The notes: generated by a model not told the origin, from the sequence alone. A stretch of DNA of 64,000 nt from Candidatus Brevundimonas colombiensis (GCA_029202665.1 CP119326.1:434001-498000); one strand, 5' to 3'. Positions 18,542 through 26,413 are shown, counted from the first letter of the stretch. Made by a program: numbers and translations.

Positions 18542-18973
18542 TCACTCCGACGCCGCCCGCCGCGTCGGATCGACGGCGACCGAGACGGGTGCGCCGACGC
18601 TGATGATCACGCCCTCGTGGCCTTCCTTGGCGATGGAATAGGTGGCGGCGTCTTTCAGCAGCCCTTCCTCGCACTGGCGGTCGCCCGGACGGCCCAGTTC
18701 GGCGCAGCCGCGCCTGGCCGCGTCGGTCCAGCCCAGAACCCGGCGCGTCGCCGCCTCGGCCCGCTTGATGGCGGCTTCGTCCTCGGCGGCGGCCTGCGCG
18801 ATCAGCGCCTGACGCGCGCCCTGCTGGTACTGCAACTCGGCCTGACCGGCCATCTTGCGCTCCCAGACCTTGTAATACGGGCACCCCACCAGCCCGCCGC
18901 CGACCAGCAGCAGGATCAGCAGCACCGACACCACCACCGCGCTGGCCGACATCGTGTAGTTTTCGCTCGCCAT
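18542..18973 (-). CDS. small membrane-anchored hypothetical protein
   Basis: A 143-aa protein. After a short N-terminus there is one helix (VVVSVLLILLLVGGGLVGC, about 13-31), then YYKVWERKMAGQAELQYQQGARQALIAQAAAEDEAA, which resembles the start of a family of phage- and plasmid-borne single-helix proteins with a prohibitin-like coiled coil. The C-terminal part does not match that family. The gene has a good GAGGGGAAA ribosome binding site. Function unknown. Confidence 0.75.
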   Translation of the reverse strand: MASENYTMSASAVVVSVLLILLLVGGGLVGCPYYKVWERKMAGQAELQYQQGARQALIAQAAAEDEAAIKRAEAATRRVLGWTDAARRGCAELGRPGDRQCEEGLLKDAATYSIAKEGHEGVIISVGAPVSVAVDPTRRAASE

Positions 18974-19061
18974 GATTTTCCCCTCGTTTCGCGCCGATTC
19001 TAGAGCAAAGGGCGGCGCCCGACAGCCCCATCTCTTTCGCCGGAATGCTCGAAGGAAGGCG

Positions 19062-19514
19062 TTATCCCGCCTCCGCCAGCCACGGCGTCACCTTCTCCAC
19101 CAGCCCTTTGGATGGCCGCCGGGGCCGTCCGTCCAGATGGATGCACACCGCCGTCACCTCGGCCCGGCACAGCACCTCGCCCCCGCGCTCCACGCTCTGG
19201 CGGATGATCAGCCGCACCCCCTTCACCTGCTCGTAGAGGGTGCGCACCACCAGGGCGTCGTCGATCCGGGCGGGCTTCAAATATCTGATATTTAACTCAG
19301 CGACCACAAAGGCCAGAGGCTCGGCCTCTTCCAGCAGATCGGCGTGGCCCACCCCGATGGCGCGCAGGAAATCGGACCGCCCCCGCTCGAAATACCGCAC
19401 ATAGTTGGCGTGATAGACCAGGCCCGTGAAATCGGTGTCCTCATAATAGACGCGCACCGGCAACAGGTGGTCGCGCCCTTCAAATCGCCCGGCTGTGGGT
19501 TGGTCGATGTTCAT
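19062..19514 (-). CDS. ybgC: tol-pal associated acyl-CoA thioesterase YbgC
   Basis: A 150-aa hotdog-fold thioesterase. VYYEDTDFTGLVYHANY (about 22-38) holds the catalytic Asp28, and YFERGRSDFLR follows. The enzyme hydrolyses short or acyl-ACP-linked thioesters and is encoded with tol-pal in most proteobacteria. Here the order toward tolQ is interrupted by an AraC regulator, a CPBP protease, a phosphotransferase relic and a dehydrogenase, but strand and relative order are kept. Confidence 0.95.
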   Translation of the reverse strand: MNIDQPTAGRFEGRDHLLPVRVYYEDTDFTGLVYHANYVRYFERGRSDFLRAIGVGHADLLEEAEPLAFVVAELNIRYLKPARIDDALVVRTLYEQVKGVRLIIRQSVERGGEVLCRAEVTAVCIHLDGRPRRPSKGLVEKVTPWLAEAG

Positions 19515-19540
19515 GGCCTCAATCTAGCGCAAACCACGCC

Positions 19541-19915
19541 TCAGCGCGCCCCCGCCGGTGCGATCATGAAGCCGGGACAGTATCGCTGGCGCATCTCGCG
19601 GAACTCGGTCGGCAGGGGATCGTCGCTGAACAGGATGCGGTTGGGAATGGAGACGAAGGCCGTCGCCGGCGCGCCCGCGCGGCGCCCCATATAGCCGCAG
19701 ACCGCCCGCCTCTGCCCCGGCTCGGAATAGCGCAGCTCGGCGCCGTGTCCCGCCTGGACCCGGATCTGGCGCATCACCCGCTCGTCCGCCGGCTCGGGGG
19801 ACTGGGCGCCGGTCGGCCGCGTCGCCAGCCACACCCCGCCTGCGCTGAGCGCCAGCACCCCCGCCGCCGCGATCAGGGCCATGGTCCGTCGCTGATGGGA
19901 AAAGGCCCCGCGCAT
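19541..19915 (-). CDS. hypothetical membrane-anchored periplasmic protein
   Basis: A 124-aa protein with a basic N-terminus and a hydrophobic helix at about 11-31 (TMALIAAAGVLALSAGGVWLA), then a soluble domain with two Cys residues (AVCGYMG and QRYCPGF). It begins 3 bp after the stop of the upstream hydrolase and ends 26 bp before ybgC, so it is likely in the same transcript. I recognise no family. Confidence 0.75.
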   Translation of the reverse strand: MRGAFSHQRRTMALIAAAGVLALSAGGVWLATRPTGAQSPEPADERVMRQIRVQAGHGAELRYSEPGQRRAVCGYMGRRAGAPATAFVSIPNRILFSDDPLPTEFREMRQRYCPGFMIAPAGAR

Positions 19916-19918
19916 CCC

Positions 19919-21391
19919 CTATCCCGCCGAAGCGGCCTCGATGAAGTTCAGCGGCGTGTCCGCCGCCGGCAGGCAGCTGCGGTCCACCGGCGCCGAGGGA
20001 TCGCGCAGGAAGTCGCGCGCCATCCTGCGCGTGCAGGGGCTGGCGTTGATGACGCCGTGGGTGGCGTTGGTCACGATCACCACCTGGCTGCGGGAATAGC
20101 CCCTGGCCGCCGCCTCGGTCAGGGGCGGCGGACAGCCGGGGTCGATCTCGGCGGCGACGAACAGGGTCGGAATGTCGGTCGTGACCGGCTGGTTCTCGAT
20201 GGGCTCGGCTGGGGTCTCGCCCACCGCGTCGCATACGTCGAACAGGCGCGACAGCGACGGAACCAGCACCTCGGCCACCGGATCGCCCGCCGCGCCCGCC
20301 GCCAGCCGCGCCCTGGATTCGAACGGCAGCTCCTCCTTGCACAGATGCGCCATATGCTGGCCCTCGGTGTAATAGGTGCGGTCCTCCGCGATCTCGGCGA
20401 CCGGGTTCAGGTTTCCGGCGATGATCGCCTCCAGATCGGCCGGCAGCCGCCGCACCCCCGTCGCGCTATAGGTCGTGTCCATCAGAAACGCCGACAGGTC
20501 GTCGACGGTGAAGCTCCGCCCGTCCTTTCCTCTCACCGGCCCGGCCAGCCACTTTCGCGCCTCGGCCTCGAACCGCGCCTGAAGGTCGGGATGCCGCCCC
20601 GCACAGGCGACCTGGGCCTGACATTTGGCCAGGATCAGCCGCACCGCCGCCGACACCTGTTCGGGCGTGCCGACGGCCCAGTTTCCTTCGGGCGGCCAGG
20701 GGCTGTCCATCACCGCCGCCCGCACGATCCGGGGCTGATGGGTGATCACCGCCGCCTCGATGCGCGGGCCGTAGGAGCCGCCCCACAGGTCGATCTTGTC
20801 GTAACCCAGCACCTGGGCCAGGTCGCGCACGTCGTCGGCGATGACGGCGGCGTTGTACTGGTTCAGGTCGATCCCCTTGGCCTGATAGGCTTTCAGACAG
20901 GCGATCAGCCCGTCGCGGTCGGCGTCGGACGGCGGCCCGGCGTCGGTCAGCTGCACCCCCGGACAGTCCAGCGACGGATCGCCCCGCCCGCCCCCGCGCT
21001 GGTCGAACAGGACCACGTCCTGATCCACCGCCATCAGGTCGGGCCGCCGCGACAGGGCGCGCAGCATATTCCCCACGCCCGGCGTCAGATCCCCGCCCGG
21101 CCCGCCATGAAACATGAACACCGGCGGCAGCGCCTGCCCCGAAGCGTCGCGATAGGGCTGGCTGGCCTTCAGCACCACCACCGCCACGCCGATGCGCCGA
21201 TCGCTGGCCGTCCCCCGCGCCTCATCGACCGTCAGGGTTCCGCAGGTCGTCTTGCGCACATCGGTCGGCCAGTCGGCCGGACAGGGCTTTTCGGTGAAGA
21301 CGGGCGCCGCCGCGCGGGCGGGCGGCGCGACCGCCAGACCGCCCCACAAGCCGAGGCTCAAAACCAATGCCGCGACAGGACGAAGGATCAT
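19919..21391 (-). CDS. secreted alpha/beta hydrolase, tripeptidyl-aminopeptidase-like
   Basis: A 490-aa protein with a signal peptide (LVLSLGLWGGLAVAPPARA, about 10-28). The oxyanion loop HGGPGG is at 95-100 and the nucleophile elbow GGSYG at 204-208 (Ser206). The C-terminal TAP-like domain contains the acid in VAAEIDPGCPP and the catalytic His in NATHGV. This is the S33/TAP-like hydrolase layout, likely cleaving peptides or esters in the periplasm. Cys pairs suggest disulfides. It heads a run with the 124-aa protein and ybgC. Confidence 0.88.
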   Translation of the reverse strand: MILRPVAALVLSLGLWGGLAVAPPARAAAPVFTEKPCPADWPTDVRKTTCGTLTVDEARGTASDRRIGVAVVVLKASQPYRDASGQALPPVFMFHGGPGGDLTPGVGNMLRALSRRPDLMAVDQDVVLFDQRGGGRGDPSLDCPGVQLTDAGPPSDADRDGLIACLKAYQAKGIDLNQYNAAVIADDVRDLAQVLGYDKIDLWGGSYGPRIEAAVITHQPRIVRAAVMDSPWPPEGNWAVGTPEQVSAAVRLILAKCQAQVACAGRHPDLQARFEAEARKWLAGPVRGKDGRSFTVDDLSAFLMDTTYSATGVRRLPADLEAIIAGNLNPVAEIAEDRTYYTEGQHMAHLCKEELPFESRARLAAGAAGDPVAEVLVPSLSRLFDVCDAVGETPAEPIENQPVTTDIPTLFVAAEIDPGCPPPLTEAAARGYSRSQVVIVTNATHGVINASPCTRRMARDFLRDPSAPVDRSCLPAADTPLNFIEAASAG

Positions 21392-21449
21392 GGGGCGCGC
21401 TCCGATGCCGCGCCAGCAAACGCCGATCCGCCCCGGCTTGGCAACGCCT

Positions 21450-21465
21450 ATTCGAACAGGTCGCC
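21450..21465. repeat. 16-bp direct repeat, left copy (relic of ruvB 3' end)
   Basis: ATTCGAACAGGTCGCC is identical to 21998-22013. Read on the minus strand it encodes Gly-Asp-Leu-Phe-Glu followed by TAG (stop at 21450-21448), the same C-terminal residues as RuvB. It bounds the brnTA cassette on the far side from ruvB. Confidence 0.8.
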
Positions 21466-21470
21466 GGGGA

Positions 21471-21746
21471 TCAGGCCGCGCGCTTGTTCCGCGCCACGTC
21501 GGTCAGAGCCTGCGCCATCCGCTCGCGCCAATCCTCGCCCTCCTCGGCAAAGGCCTTGATCGTCTCCGCCGACAGTTTCAGCGCCACGTCCTGCTCGCCC
21601 GTCATCCGGGCGTACAGGTCCGGCATGACCTCGCGCAGGGGTCGCGCCTTGGCGAAGTCCCCGTCCGTCCATTCGGGATTGTCGATGTCGTCGATCTCGA
21701 CGTCCGCATAGTCGTTCGGATCGAGGCTGAGCTTGGGATCAGCCAT
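21471..21746 (-). CDS. brnA: BrnA-like antitoxin
   Basis: A 91-aa acidic protein. The N-terminal half (DYADVEIDDIDNPEWTDGDFAKARPLREVMPDL) is the characteristic BrnA start. The C-terminal half (ALKLSAETIKAFAEEGEDWRERMAQALTDVARN) is its ribbon-helix-helix DNA-binding part. BrnA neutralises BrnT and represses the operon. The start overlaps the brnT stop by 8 bp, the usual toxin-first order of this family. Confidence 0.9.
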   Translation of the reverse strand: MADPKLSLDPNDYADVEIDDIDNPEWTDGDFAKARPLREVMPDLYARMTGEQDVALKLSAETIKAFAEEGEDWRERMAQALTDVARNKRAA

Positions 21747-21999
21747 AGCGTTTACACTCCCTGGCGTTCGCGCGCCGCAGACTGATGGCCCTCAACATCC
21801 CGTCCCGGAAGGTGAAGGCCAGCATATGCAGCCGCCCGTCCATCATACCATAGGCCCGCCATCGTGGCTCGCCGTAATCCAGACGGTCATCGGCCAGGAC
21901 GAAAGCGGCCAGAAGGTCCAGTTCGCCCGCGCGCGACAGCGACAATCCATGCTTGGCGCGATTGCTCGCATCCTTGCCTGGATCGAAGCCGACCTTCAT
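21739..21999 (-). CDS. brnT: BrnT-like ribonuclease toxin
   Basis: An 86-aa RelE-like toxin: FDPGKDASNRAKHGLSLSRA near the N-terminus is the BrnT signature (KxxxNxxKHGxSF), then DDRLDYGEPRWRAYGMMDGRL and ISLRRANARECKRYG. BrnT cleaves mRNA. The ATG at 21999 overlaps the ruvB stop by 4 bp, so toxin translation is coupled to ruvB. No independent promoter can be seen because the 5' side is ruvB coding sequence. Confidence 0.92.
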   Translation of the reverse strand: MKVGFDPGKDASNRAKHGLSLSRAGELDLLAAFVLADDRLDYGEPRWRAYGMMDGRLHMLAFTFRDGMLRAISLRRANARECKRYG

Positions 22000-23033
22000 T
22001 CGAACAGGTCGCCCGGCGCGGGGCCGGCGGACGGCGGCGGCGGCGCGCTCAGTCCCAGATGGGCGTAGGCCTTGGCGCAGGCGACCCGGCCGCGCGGGGT
22101 GCGCATGATGAAGCCCTGTTGCAGCAGATAGGGTTCGATCACGTCCTCGACCGCGTCGCGCGCCTCGGCGATGGCGGCGGCCAGGGTGTCCATCCCCACC
22201 GGCCCCCCGCCATAGTTTTCGATCAGGGCCTTCAGGAACCGGCGGTCCAGGCTGTCCAGGCCGGATTCGTCCACCTCCAGCCGCGCCAGCGCTCGCGCCG
22301 AGGCGGCCCGCGTGATGACCGCGCTGGCCTCCGCATCGGCGAAATCGCGCACCCGACGCAGCAGCCGCCCGGCGATGCGCGGCGTGCCCCGCGCCCGCCG
22401 CGCGATCTCCAGCGCCCCGCCCTCGTCGATGGCCGCGCCCATCTTGCGCGCCGCGCCCCGCACCACGGCGGTCAGTTCCTCGGGCGTATAGAACTCCAGC
22501 CGCAGCGGAATGCCGAACCGATCCCGCAGCGGCGTCGCCAAAAGGCCCGCCCGCGTCGTGGCCCCGACCAGGGTGAAGGGCGCCAGATCGATCCGCACCG
22601 AACGCGCCGACGGCCCCTCGCCGATGATCAGGTCCAGCACATGGTCCTCCATGGCCGGATACAGGATTTCCTCGACCTGGGGGCTCAGGCGGTGGATTTC
22701 GTCGATGAACAGGACGTCGCGCGGTTCCAGATTGGTCAGGATGGCCGCCAGATCGCCCGCCTTGGCCAGGATCGGCCCCGAGGTCGCCCGGAACCCGACC
22801 CCCAGTTCGCGCGCCACGATCTGCGCCAGGGTGGTCTTGCCCAGCCCCGGCGGTCCGAACAGCAGCACATGGTCCAGCGCCTCGCCCCGCCCGCGCGCCG
22901 CGTCGATGAAGACCTTCAGATTGCCCTTGGCCTGCGACTGACCGACGAACTCGGACAGGGTCTGGGGCCGCAGGGCGCGGTCATAGGCTTCGCCGGGGGC
23001 GGCGTCGGCGGCGACCAGTCTGTCATCGCTCAT
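21996..23033 (-). CDS. ruvB: Holliday junction branch migration helicase RuvB
   Basis: A 345-aa AAA+ motor of the RuvAB complex. Walker A GPPGLGKT is at 60-67 and Walker B LFIDEIH near 112-118, followed by the sensor motif VGATTRAGLL and a C-terminal winged helix (MRTPRGRVACAKAYAHLGL). The C-terminus ends PGDLFE, and its last codons are the 16-bp repeat that is duplicated beyond brnTA. It lies downstream of ruvA with a tiny membrane-protein gene between. Confidence 0.98.
   Translation of the reverse strand: MSDDRLVAADAAPGEAYDRALRPQTLSEFVGQSQAKGNLKVFIDAARGRGEALDHVLLFGPPGLGKTTLAQIVARELGVGFRATSGPILAKAGDLAAILTNLEPRDVLFIDEIHRLSPQVEEILYPAMEDHVLDLIIGEGPSARSVRIDLAPFTLVGATTRAGLLATPLRDRFGIPLRLEFYTPEELTAVVRGAARKMGAAIDEGGALEIARRARGTPRIAGRLLRRVRDFADAEASAVITRAASARALARLEVDESGLDSLDRRFLKALIENYGGGPVGMDTLAAAIAEARDAVEDVIEPYLLQQGFIMRTPRGRVACAKAYAHLGLSAPPPPSAGPAPGDLFE
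21998..22013. repeat. 16-bp direct repeat, right copy (ruvB 3' end)
   Basis: ATTCGAACAGGTCGCC at the end of ruvB is identical to 21450-21465. Within ruvB it encodes the terminal GDLFE. The 548-bp offset between the copies equals the brnTA cassette plus one repeat. Confidence 0.8.
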
Positions 23034-23058
23034 CGAACCGCTCCCCGACGCGACCGGC

Positions 23059-23163
23059 TTACATCCCCTTCAGGACCGCGTAACCGACCACCATGGCGAC
23101 CAGACCGACGGCGAAGACGATCACGACCTGCAGTTTCTTGTTCATTGTAAAATCCGTACTCAT
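23059..23163 (-). CDS. 34-aa small membrane protein between ruvA and ruvB
   Basis: A short frame starting MSTDFTMNKKLQVVIVF (ATG at 23163, or internal ATG at 23145) encodes a basic N-terminus plus one hydrophobic helix (VVIVFAVGLVAMVVGYAVL) and ends KGM. It has the look of a true single-pass membrane peptide and lies in the same strand and direction as ruvA and ruvB. No strong ribosome binding site is visible, and no family is recognised. Confidence 0.5.
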   Translation of the reverse strand: MSTDFTMNKKLQVVIVFAVGLVAMVVGYAVLKGM

Positions 23164-23247
23164 GTTTGGGGGGGCTGTCGCCATAGGCCGCGCCGGGACC
23201 TCGGCTCAACCTTGTCCGTTCCAAACCTGGGGAGCGTTCTCGACGCG

Positions 23248-23877
23248 TCACCGCCCCAACTCCTGCAGCGCCGCGCGGATCACCGCCGACAGTTCGGCCT
23301 CGTCGCCCAGCCGGATCAGGGCCTGATCGACGGCCCGGCGCGCATTGACCTCCACCACGCCCAGGCTCAGCAGGGCCGACACCGCCTCGCCGGTGATCGA
23401 CGGCGGGGGCGGCGCGATCTCGACATGCATTCCCGGCGCATGCGGCGCAAAGGCCACGTCGCCCACTATACTGCTTAGGGGCTTGCCCTTCAGCTCGGTG
23501 ACGATCCGCAGCGCCAGTTTCGGCCCCACGCCGTTGGCCCGCGCCACCGCCGCCTTGTCCTCGCGCGCCACCGCCCCCGCCAGTTCGCCGGGCGGCAGCA
23601 CGTCCAGAACCGCCAGCGCCGCCTTGGGTCCCACGCCCTGAATGGCCAGCAGGGTCGTAAACGCCCGCCGCTCGTCGCGCGTCAGAAAGCCGTACAGGCG
23701 CGGTCCCGCGTCCTCGCTCCATTGCGAATGGATATGCAGCGTCGCCTCGTCGCCCGGCGCCGGCAGCCGCCCCAAGGTCCGCGCCCCGCACGACGCCACA
23801 TAGCCCACGCCGCCGCAGTCGATCAGGCAGTCCGCCTCGCCCACCTCGGCCAGCACGCCTCTCAGACGCCCGATCAC
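23248..23877 (-). CDS. ruvA: Holliday junction branch migration complex subunit RuvA
   Basis: A 209-aa DNA-binding subunit. The N-terminal OB-fold starts MIGRLRGVLAEVGE. Two helix-hairpin-helix motifs (LLAIQGVGPKAALAVLDVL near 78-96 and ANGVGPKLALRIVTELKGK near 114-132) contact the four-way junction. The C-terminal domain III (ALLSLGVVEVNARRAVDQAL) binds RuvB. It follows ruvC after a family B extragenic repeat. Confidence 0.97.
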   Translation of the reverse strand: MIGRLRGVLAEVGEADCLIDCGGVGYVASCGARTLGRLPAPGDEATLHIHSQWSEDAGPRLYGFLTRDERRAFTTLLAIQGVGPKAALAVLDVLPPGELAGAVAREDKAAVARANGVGPKLALRIVTELKGKPLSSIVGDVAFAPHAPGMHVEIAPPPPSITGEAVSALLSLGVVEVNARRAVDQALIRLGDEAELSAVIRAALQELGR

Positions 23878-23882
23878 GACCG

Positions 23883-24028
23883 TCTCCTCCCCATCTTGAT
23901 GGGGAGGGGGACCGCGAAGCGGTGGAGGGGCTTTTGACGTCTCTCGGACACCAGCCGCACAGGAAGAGCCCCTCCGTCACGGCGCGAAGCCGCGCCGCGC
24001 CACCTCCCCATCTGCGATGGGGAGGAGA
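23883..24028. repeat. extragenic inverted repeat, family B copy 1
   Basis: The ends are TCTCCTCCCCATC and GATGGGGAGGAGA, a perfect 13-bp inverted pair. The interior carries GCGAAGCGGTGGAGGGGCT and a partial mirror AGCCCCTCCGTCACGGCGCG. A shorter relative lies at 46247-46326. It fills the gap between ruvC and ruvA. Confidence 0.75.
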
Positions 24029-24043
24029 CTGACGCCGCACCGC

Positions 24044-24562
24044 TCATGCCGCACCCCGCGTCAGGGCTTCCAACAGGCTCCGTTTCCGCAGTTGCGCATG
24101 GGTGATCGCCACCGCCAGGGCGTCGGCCGCATCGGCCTTCACGTCGCCGGCCGTCGGCAGCAGCCGTTTGACCATGAAGGCGATCTGGCTCTTGTCGGCG
24201 TGGCCCGCCCCGACCACCGCCTTCTTGATCAGGTTCGGCGAATATTCCGCCACCGCCAGACCCGCCTTGGCCGGCGCCAGCATCACCGCCGCCCGCGCAT
24301 GGCCCAGTTTCAGCGTCGAGGACGGGTTCACATTGACGAACACCTCCTCCACCGCCGCCTCGTCGCAATCGTGATCGGCGCAGACCGCCGCCACATGGTC
24401 CAGCAGATGCACCAGACGCTCGGCGAAGGGCGCGGCCTCGGGCGGCGTCACCACCCCGTGCGCGATCCAGCGCAGCCGCGCCCCCTCGGCCGAGATCACG
24501 CCCCAGCCGGTGCGCCTAAGACCCGGGTCCAGCCCGATGATTCTGATCGGTTCGTTCGCCAT
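24044..24562 (-). CDS. ruvC: crossover junction endodeoxyribonuclease RuvC
   Basis: A 172-aa RNase H-fold resolvase. The first catalytic Asp is in IIGLDPGLRRTGWG (D12), the Glu in AAVEEVFVNVNP (near 72), and the final Asp pair in VKADAADALAVAI (near 142-149). The ATG at 24562 has a purine-rich AGGGGAACGG site; the frame is open further upstream but without family similarity. It is the first gene of ruvCAB and lies divergent from the MarR/MFS unit. Confidence 0.96.
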   Translation of the reverse strand: MANEPIRIIGLDPGLRRTGWGVISAEGARLRWIAHGVVTPPEAAPFAERLVHLLDHVAAVCADHDCDEAAVEEVFVNVNPSSTLKLGHARAAVMLAPAKAGLAVAEYSPNLIKKAVVGAGHADKSQIAFMVKRLLPTAGDVKADAADALAVAITHAQLRKRSLLEALTRGAA

Positions 24563-24623
24563 CCGTTCCCCTATTGCCGCAAAGAGGGTTAGCAAACAAT
24601 CACCAGCCGTCCGACAATGCCGA

Positions 24624-24659
24624 TTGTATATGCAACGACGTCGTGCTTTGCATATGCAA
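24624..24659. promoter_or_regulatory. paired palindromic operators of the MarR regulator
   Basis: TTGTATATGCAA (24624-24635) and the perfect palindrome TTGCATATGCAA (24648-24659) are two near-identical 12-bp sites, 24 bp centre to centre. The second overlaps the proposed ATG of the MarR gene. Spacing of a little over two helical turns would place two dimers on the same face of DNA. It lies between divergent ruvC and marR. Confidence 0.7.
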
Positions 24660-25075
24660 TGAACTCGAACCCCGGCGATGATATCCCCTGCATCTGCGGC
24701 CGCCTGCGCCGCGCCTCGCGCGCCCTGACCCGTCACTATGACGAGGCCCTGACGCCCGTGGGCCTGACCATCACCCAGTTCTCGGTGCTGCGGACCCTGT
24801 CGTCGATGGACCGCCCCACCCTGGTCGAATTGTCCGAACGCACCGCCCATGAGAAGAGCGCCCTGTGGCGCACGCTTCAGCCCCTGATCCGCCACGACTG
24901 GATCGCCGCCCAGCCCGGCCGTGTCCAGAGGTTCGCCCTGACCGACGCCGGTCGCGAACAGCTGGAACGGGCCCGCCCCCTCTGGAAAACTGCTCAGGCC
25001 GCCGTCAGCGGGACCCTCGGCCCGGGCGAGGCCGCCCTGATCGAACTGCTCAACGAGGTCGAGACCCATGTCTGA
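24659..25075 (+). CDS. MarR-family transcriptional regulator
   Basis: A 138-aa winged-helix regulator. An N-terminal dimerisation helix (CGRLRRASRALTRHYDEAL) precedes the recognition region (TITQFSVLRTLSSMDRPTLVELSERTAHEKSALWRTLQPL) and the wing (RVQRFALTDAGREQL). It probably represses itself and the overlapping MFS gene through the palindromes at its start. The ATG at 24659 is chosen because the upstream alternative at 24617 would place both operators inside the coding sequence. Confidence 0.9.
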   Translation: MNSNPGDDIPCICGRLRRASRALTRHYDEALTPVGLTITQFSVLRTLSSMDRPTLVELSERTAHEKSALWRTLQPLIRHDWIAAQPGRVQRFALTDAGREQLERARPLWKTAQAAVSGTLGPGEAALIELLNEVETHV

Positions 25076-26288
25076 CGCCGACGCCCCGCATCTCTCCCGC
25101 CGCGTCTGGATCATGATCGGCGCGGCCGCCGCCATCGTCACCCTGTCGATGGGCATCCGTCAGGCGTTCGGCCTGTTCCTCGCGCCGTTGACGATGGACA
25201 TGGGCATAGACCGCCAGACCTTCGGCTTCATCGTCGCCGTCCAGAACCTGTTGTTCGGCCTGGCCCAGCCCTTCGTCGGCGCCCTGGCCGACCGACGCGG
25301 CGCGGGCGTGATCGCCGTGGCGGGCGCCCTGGTCTACGCCCTCGGACTGACCGTCGCGGGCCTGGCGTCCAGCACCCTGGGCCTGACGATCGGCCTGGGC
25401 GTCCTGACCGGAACCGCCATGTCGGGCGCCGCCTTCGTCGTGGTGCTGGGCGCCGTCGGCAAGGTCGTGCCCGCGCACAGGCGCACCCTGGCCTTCGGTC
25501 TGGTCACGGCGGGCGGGTCTCTGGGCCAGTTCCTGGTCGTGCCCCTGACCCAGGCCCTGATCGACGCCTTCGACTGGCGCGTCACCCTGTTCGGCCTCGC
25601 CGCCCTGGTCGCCCTGGTCATCCCCCTGGCCTTGGGCGTCGCGGGCAAGCCCCCCGCCGCCGATCACCGGGACGGTCCGGCCCTGAAGCCTGCTTTGGCC
25701 GAGGCCTTCGCCCACCCCAGCTTCTGGATGCTGAACTTCGGCTTCTTCGTCTGCGGTTTCCAGCTGGCCTTCGTCGGCTTCCACCTGCCCGCCTATCTGC
25801 GCGACGGCGGTCTGGACCCGTCGATCGGCGCCGCCTGCCTGGCCCTGATCGGCCTGTTCAACATCGCCGGGTCCTGGCTGTGGGGCGCCTGGGGGTCCAA
25901 GGGGTCTAAGAAGGGGCTGCTGGCGCTGCTCTATGGGCTGCGCGGCCTCAGCATGATCGTCTTCGTCCTGGTTCCGCTGTCCTCGGCCAGCGCCCTGGTC
26001 TTCGCCGCCGTCTCCGGCTTCCTGTGGCTGGGCACCCTGCCCCTGACCAACGGCCTGGTGGCGCAGATCTACGGCCTGCGTCATCTGTCGGCGCTGGCAG
26101 GCATCGTCTTCCTCAGCCACCAGGTCGGCGCCTTCCTCGGCGCCTGGCTGGCGGGCCTCATCTTCGACGCCACGGGCTCCTACAGCCTGATGTGGATCGC
26201 CTCCATCGCCCTGGCCCTGACCGCCGCCGTCGCCAATCTGCCGATCAAGGAAGCGCCCCTGGTCCGCACCGCCCTTCCGGCCGAATGA
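25068..26288 (+). CDS. MFS transporter
   Basis: A 406-aa major facilitator protein with 12 predicted helices. ALADRRGAGVIAV after helix two is the loop 2-3 motif A equivalent, and the start (MGIRQAFGLFLAPLTMDMGI) resembles the oxalate/formate- and monocarboxylate-type MFS group. The substrate is unknown. It overlaps the marR stop by 8 bp, so the two form an operon, and a 42-aa membrane peptide overlaps its end. Confidence 0.93.
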   Translation: MSDADAPHLSRRVWIMIGAAAAIVTLSMGIRQAFGLFLAPLTMDMGIDRQTFGFIVAVQNLLFGLAQPFVGALADRRGAGVIAVAGALVYALGLTVAGLASSTLGLTIGLGVLTGTAMSGAAFVVVLGAVGKVVPAHRRTLAFGLVTAGGSLGQFLVVPLTQALIDAFDWRVTLFGLAALVALVIPLALGVAGKPPAADHRDGPALKPALAEAFAHPSFWMLNFGFFVCGFQLAFVGFHLPAYLRDGGLDPSIGAACLALIGLFNIAGSWLWGAWGSKGSKKGLLALLYGLRGLSMIVFVLVPLSSASALVFAAVSGFLWLGTLPLTNGLVAQIYGLRHLSALAGIVFLSHQVGAFLGAWLAGLIFDATGSYSLMWIASIALALTAAVANLPIKEAPLVRTALPAE

Positions 26289-26413
26289 AGATGCGGCCGA
26301 TTGCCCTGGCCATCGCCGCTGTCGCCCTGACCCTGCTGGCCGTGGGCGTCTGGCTGTGGTCTCGGGTCGGTCTGGCCGTCTGGCTGGACGCCGCCGCCGC
26401 CTTCTGCACCTAG
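26285..26413 (+). CDS. 42-aa membrane peptide coupled to MFS transporter
   Basis: The ATG at 26285 overlaps the MFS stop (ATGA). The peptide is a basic start (MKMRP), one strongly hydrophobic helix (IALAIAAVALTLLAVGVWLW) and a short tail ending AAAFCT. The overlap and composition argue for a real, translationally coupled gene, perhaps a transporter accessory subunit. No family is recognised. Confidence 0.6.
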   Translation: MKMRPIALAIAAVALTLLAVGVWLWSRVGLAVWLDAAAAFCT

